A stretch of 64,000 nucleotides of DNA from Gentiana macrophylla (lineage: Eukaryota; Streptophyta; Magnoliopsida; Gentianales; Gentianaceae), in contig CM047806.1 of NCBI GenBank assembly GCA_026214975.1, forward strand, positions 50,733,947 to 50,797,946, in the 5' to 3' direction. Under the pieces are notes generated by a model. It was given only the letters and a program-made list of their open reading frames with translations, was not told the DNA's origin and did no database searches. The first letter of the stretch is position 1; each line of letters starts with the position of its first letter. The position numbers and the translations under genes were made by a program. Shown here piece by piece: positions 57,466-64,000 of this stretch.

Positions 57466-57987
57466 CTGAAGAAAGCTTAAAAGTAAGAACAGTTAGCACA
57501 CAAATTCTTAGTCGCTAGACATTTAATTTAAAAATTAGCAGTGATAATAATTAAGAAGAAAAAAAAGCTCAAAATCATATGGAGAAGGTGCAGATAAAAG
57601 AGGTTGATGAAGATTGGGATTCCGGTTGTCGTCGTTGGGGTTGAAGAAGGTAGGGTTATGTGAAGGGAATGTAGGGAGAGTAACTGTGTGTGATTATTTT
57701 GTGGATAGACGGCAAGGAAGGGGTGGGGAAGAGTGAGATACGCGTGTGCTATTTTGTGAAGGAGAAGACGCAAAACAATAAACCAAATTGAAAGATATTT
57801 TGAGATCCGATCTGGCATAATATGTGAAACTTCCTCCGTAAGAGACAAAAAATTTTAAATGGTTTGCATCTGCCACGTGTCAAGCCTGCAGCTTACCACG
57901 TGGCAGTCAATGAGAACACCAAAATTGAAGAAAAAGGGGACGTGGAGCACTGTAGATGCTTTGGGGTCTCTTTTAATAGTATATAGA

Positions 57988-59145
57988 TATAAGATTATTA
58001 TTCGTATTATTTGAGTGTGGCAATCGGTATTGCTAGATAAGTAGGGTGGACGCACGATCTCAGATAAGGAGAAGCAATAAAATTTTTAAAGATAAATAAA
58101 AAGCAAACTATATGCATAGTACATATATTAGTGTATTTTTTTCGAATCAAGAGGGACATTTGCTCCCTTTTAATTGTATGTAGCTCCGCCATACTGCATA
58201 TACGGCTATAAAAATTAACAATAAAAAATCAATAGATTGCCACACTGAAAATAAATTAACAACATCATTGTTAAAAAATTTGTTTCATCTTTTTTTTTTG
58301 AGTGGATATTTCTTCCGTCTACAAATAAAAAAAATATTAAATCATCTCTCACTTACATAACTTTATTCTCCATATTTTTTACCCTTATTTTATTATTAAA
58401 CTACTTTATTACAATTTCTCTCACCAATTATTTATTTATCTATACAAATTTATAAAAAAAATCTTCTCTTTTTTTGATTACAAAAAAAAAAAAGAAAAAT
58501 CTTCTCAAAGTTTTAATCATTTCTTCACCTTATTTTAATATAATTTATTTTCTTTATTCGATTCAAGTCGAAATAATTCATATTCTGATTCGATTTTGTG
58601 AAAAAACTAAGATTTTTTTTTCCTTTTAAGAAAAATAAAAATAAAAACTATTACTTTCTGGATGCTTGATTTTTTTAATTTTTTTATGCATAGGGGGACA
58701 GGGGGGTTGGTAAAAGGAGTCGTTCAACTTCTTTTAAGAAGATGTACAAAGCATGGTTGAAGAATATTTGTGTAGTTGGTTGTGGGAAAAAAGGGTGGGC
58801 GGAGGTGAATATTAGAGATTATGAGGCTGGTGTGTTGGGAGTTGAATATGAGAGACATTTAAAAACTTTATGTGTGTCATGTCATCAACTTCTAAATCTT
58901 TTTTTAATAAATTTTTTTTCTATTATCGTAAAATTTTTTTCACTCCACCACATCATCATGTTATTAACATTTTCTCCACCATACATAAACCTTTTCCTAG
59001 TATACATAAAGCTTTGAGAGAAATAAAAAAACTAAAAAAATGTGCAGTTTTTTGGTTCCATGAACCACTTCAAGAATTTAGAGCTTTTGGTGTAAAGCTT
59101 TGATGACTCACCAAGCTCCAATGATAAAAAAACACTAATGACTAA
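57988..59145. other. Intergenic between two Helitrons, no gene recognised
   Basis: Low-complexity AT-rich DNA with A and T runs. The open frame at 58742-59017 (+) has no known domain. Confidence 0.5.
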
Positions 59146-59148
59146 TCA

Positions 59149-59203
<55 letters not shown>
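59146..59203. repeat. (TA)n microsatellite at Helitron insertion site
   Basis: Nearly 60 bp of TA, ending at the CTAG of the second Helitron. An AT-rich target is what Helitrons prefer. Confidence 0.95.
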
Positions 59204-59204
<1 letters not shown>

Positions 59205-59216
59205 TAGTTATAACAC

Positions 59217-59234
59217 CGCTGCAGTGCAGCGCAG
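59217..59234 (-). terminator. 3' hairpin of the second Helitron
   Basis: CGCTGC and GCAGCG stem with an ACT loop, just before the ATAACTAG terminus. Same type of rolling-circle end signal as in the first Helitron. Confidence 0.7.
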
Positions 59235-59579
59235 TGAATGCCTATTCTGATATTAATGGTGTATTTTGACTACAACATATTCATCTTTTGCTTATGAAGC
59301 CAAGAAGGTGTGCCATGCTATACGTTTTAATTGAAGATAATCCTTCTCTCTGTAACTGTGAAGCGACATTTTCAAAGAATATTTAAGACATATTATTAAT
59401 ATCATGAGAAATATCGAAAAAAAAAAAGTAAGGAAAATGTTGTAACTCTAACCATACGTGCAGCTCGAAAGCAAGATCTGCTCATATTAGCTTCAACTTT
59501 CACCTAAAAGCACAAAAGATGTTAGCTTTCAATAGAGATAAATGTTGAACAAACAAATATTATTTCGGCTCAGGCATTT

Positions 59580-60318
59580 CCTAACAGTTCTTGTAATTCC
59601 TAACAGAGCCACAGGGCATGGCCTGTTTCTTGAAATTTTCTGCATAAAAAAGAATGCCCCGAAAACTTAACTTCGACAAAATTAAGCTAAATGGGGGAGT
59701 AGAAAGAAGGACAAGGTAATTTAACTGTCAGCAAATAAAAAAATGAAGCATAACCTTTTCTTCAGGCAGCAAGTTTTCTTGAGATTCTCCTTCAGATGAT
59801 CCCCCAACAGCTAATTTACAACACGACCTATATTTCTTCTTTCAGCCACATGGGCATGCCTTATTACTTGAAATGCTCTATGCCAAAGAGATACCCAAGT
59901 CTTAATTACATTTATCAAGCTGAAGGTAAAAGAAAATAAATAGAAAAAATCATAATCTTTTCCTCAGGCAGCAAGCCGTTCTTGTCATGAGATTCTCCTT
60001 CATCATTGCAAGATGATCTCCCATCAACAAATCCACAACAGGCCTTATATTTCTTCTTTGAGCCACAAGGGCATGCTTTGTTTCTTGAATTTCTCTACAC
60101 CAAAGAAATACCGAAGACTTTAACTAAATTTATGAAGATGAAGCAAAGGACTAAGGCAAAGCAACAGAGAAACGAACAATGGCCGTTTTCTCAGGCAGTA
60201 GGCTCTTATTGTTTTCAGATTTCTCTTCATCTCCGGAAGCAGCTTTCAGGTCAACTTCCTCATTTTCAGCAGTTATATTTTCAAGCTGCTCAGATTTTCT
60301 ATCAGGGTTATTAGCTGC
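59580..60318 (-). pseudogene. Captured SEC-C motif exons, amplified in tandem
   Basis: Minus-strand exons of a SEC-C (zinc-binding CPCGS) protein. The best copy (60096-59957) follows a GTGTAG acceptor and reads RNSRNKACPCGSKKKYKACC, then GESHDKNGLLPEEK. A second copy (about 59877-59755) reads NKACPCG, a stop, KKKYRSCC and ends LLPEEK before GTTATG. A third (about 59640-59590) has lost one base inside CPCGS. Upstream, 60318-60182 encodes ENNKSLLPEK, the tail of a fourth copy, after an Asp/Glu-rich part. In plants this motif ends an OTU-type deubiquitinase (OTU7-like), the likely source; no OTU catalytic part is present here. Copies are about 220-240 bp apart, so exon plus intron was amplified together. 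Confidence 0.8.
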
Positions 60319-60479
60319 ATAAAAATACAGCACTAAAGTGAAGCCATTTACTTCACCCCAAATATGCAGTGCCAACAGCAAAAAGGAGAACAAGAAGTAT
60401 TAAAATGAAACAAACTGGAAAAACCCTTAACTAAAGACAAAAAAGAAAATGTATAATCGGGGCGGACATTTTACCTTGA

Positions 60480-61014
60480 GCGTCGAGGTCAGGTACACAA
60501 TGCCTGGTACAGAGGTCTGTATCATGCCCAAACAATTTACAAAAAGTGCATCTTGGAGGTACCCATTCTACTCCACATCCTGCACAATATCAACCCCAAA
60601 CTCATTCTGAAAAACTATAACATCTGGTAATTTCTCATCATCATCTGCTTTGATCTCCACACACATTCTTGCACAAGACAGCCTTGATTGATCAATTGTA
60701 TCTTTATCCGCAAACAACGGCCTCCCAATTAAGCTTCCCAGTTTACTCAGGGCTTGTAAAGTAAAGTACTGTAAACCTAATCCAGGAAGCTTAATCCAGA
60801 CTGGGACAGTTTCTAGGGTTATCTTTTCAATAGGCTTATTTGGAACGCATGGCCTTAAGTACATCATTTTACTTCCATAGAAAACCAAGGATTCTTCTTC
60901 AAAAACCTGATTTTTGGATTCTTCAGATTTAAACCTAAATATGAACAACTCGTTATCGAGCTTCTGGACTTCTAATAAGCCGAAACGAAACCAGTTGAAC
61001 AACATCATCACCAT
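60480..61014 (-). pseudogene. DUF4283 / zinc-knuckle protein fragment
   Basis: The open piece from 61014 reads WFRFGLLEVQKLDNELFIFR, then VPVWIKLPGLGLQYFTLQAL, IGRPLFADKDTIDQSRLSCA and RMCVEIKADDDEKLPD. This is the DUF4283 domain of plant LINE ORF1-like and related zinc-knuckle proteins. After about five extra bases (near 60570) that cause a stop, the knuckle follows in another frame: CTFCKLFGHDTDLCT (C-x2-C-x4-H-x4-C). The reading then meets a GTAAAATG-type splice donor at about 60474. Only this part is present. It could be Helitron cargo or an older insertion into it. Confidence 0.75.
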
Positions 61015-63110
<2,096 letters not shown>

Positions 63111-63194
63111 TTGATACAGTAAGTGGAAGTGGAAAAATGAAGATAACACGGTCCGAGACGTGCCGACTGATTGGAATATATTTTTAAAATTTTT

Positions 63195-63545
63195 AATGTT
63201 CGACACGTCTCTGAGACGTTGTCGAGACTTCCCGATATAGTATCGAAACTTCCCGACACTCTTAAACCCAATCAGGATCACTCGTGTGGCGTGTTCGTCC
63301 TAATATAAGTTTGGATTGAAGTGGATCCAGTTCGATATAACACTAATATAATGTTTTTTTTTTTTTTAAATCGAATGATAAAGGCTTATTTATTTAAGTT
63401 TTCTTACAAGCAACGTTAAAATACACAATTTTTTTCTATAATAATTTAATAAATCACACGTCGAGATGTTGTCGAGACTCCCGATATAGTACCGATACTC
63501 CTAAACCCAATCAGGATCACTCTCAAACCGACATGTATTAGCACG
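63195..63545 (+). repeat. Direct repeat with GATATAGTA and AACCCAATCAGGATCACT
   Basis: GTTGTCGAGACTTCCCGATA with following TAGTATCG and TAAACCCAATCAGGATCACT at about 63217-63285 recurs at about 63469-63521. The copies are about 250 bp apart. Function unknown. Confidence 0.8.
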
Positions 63546-64000
63546 ATGTAAAATATATATACGTAAAAGGATAGGATATATATATGTGATATAGGAAAGG
63601 GAAAAAAAAACCCCAAAAAAAAAAAGCGAAGATGAGAGCGAGACCGGGAAAAGGAAAAAAATCGAGGAAAAACCATAGACCAAAACCGATGACTCCAAAA
63701 GCGTCGACATAAACACACAACATAAAATATATACGCAAGAAAAGGAAAAAACCACACACACAAACAAACTCCAGTACATTGAAAAATCACATAGCCGTAT
63801 CGTAAAGGAGATATAAGAAAGAAGAAAAAAAATTCAAAACAAAAATCCCCACAAAAAAATAAAAAAATTTAAGGCCGGACCAATCAGGGAGCAACACGTG
63901 TCAGCCCATTATCAATTGAATTATGTACGCAAAAAACCGACATAGACACACAATATTATATACGCAAAAAGGGAAAAAAAATACACACACAAACGTATCC

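Larger units (their letters stand above)
54075..57987 (-). mobile_element. Complete non-autonomous Helitron carrying HOP2 exons
   Basis: On the minus strand the element starts TCTATATACTATTAAAAGAG at 57987 and ends CTAG at 54075, with A before and T after it as expected for Helitron insertion between A and T. Twelve to fifteen bases before the end is a perfect 10-bp hairpin, CACGCCGTGC-CTT-GCACGGCGTG (54091-54113). No Rep/helicase gene is present. The interior carries four features: partial HOP2 exons, a short tandem repeat, a run of about 40 A (54609-54650), and a G-box CCACGTGTCAAGCC near its 5' end (57871). Confidence 0.9.

Noticed and set aside
57528..57848. Minus-strand open frame near the Helitron 5' end as the HOP2 start
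   Set aside because: It does not lead in frame into the recognised HOP2 exon at 57465 and shows no HOP2 N-terminal similarity.

Overview
The window is nuclear DNA of a flowering plant, most likely a eudicot; the species cannot be told from sequence alone. It is AT-rich, has no long intact reading frame, and consists almost entirely of nested plant transposons: Copia and Ty3/gypsy LTR elements with plant primer-binding sites, CACTA, MULE-like, Stowaway and Helitron elements, plus pieces of plant genes (ribosomal protein L7, HOP2, a SEC-C protein, a B3 domain, a plant mobile domain). I find no gene that looks intact and host-encoded. Every coding region reported is a pseudogene or a captured fragment.

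Layout. 1-1.9 kb: unassigned AT-rich DNA and a possible hAT end. 1.9-3.5 kb: 5'-truncated, frameshifted MULE transposase with a SWIM finger and an OTU protease domain. 3.8-12.1 kb: a unit with an array of TGACGT palindromes at each end, holding a broken antisense plant-mobile-domain (PMD) gene; a 3.7-kb CACTA-type element carrying an L7 exon is inserted in it. 13.2 kb: Stowaway MITE. 14.4-15.9 kb: complete 1.5-kb miniature LTR retrotransposon (TATTT duplication). 16.8-38.6 kb: old Copia and gypsy LTR remnants with direct repeats, split by two complete insertions: a 9.35-kb minus-strand Copia element (GTTAG duplication) with wrecked pol, and a 6.8-kb gypsy/Tat-like non-autonomous element (GCTGT duplication) without pol. 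39 kb: small antisense gypsy LTR remnant. 40.2-48.6 kb: complete 8.4-kb Tekay-like non-autonomous element (CTCAA duplication) with a scrap of integrase. 49-52.3 kb: tRNA-like SINE remnant, MITEs, a third TGACGT array and a B3 fragment. 52.9-54.07 kb: tandem array of about 190-bp units in an alternating A/B pattern. 54.075-57.987 kb: complete minus-strand Helitron carrying HOP2 exons. 59.204 kb to beyond the window: second minus-strand Helitron carrying tandemly duplicated SEC-C exons and a DUF4283/zinc-knuckle fragment.

How the parts relate. The nesting gives a relative time order: the LTR elements with near-identical LTRs and intact 5-bp duplications are youngest, and the Copia/gypsy remnants they interrupt are older. 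Several elements are non-autonomous and must have relied on enzymes supplied elsewhere. The most unusual signal is the TGACGT palindrome array, found three times and each time next to an antisense cargo gene (PMD twice, B3 once). Next in interest are the two Helitrons with recognisable captured host exons, one with amplification of a single exon.
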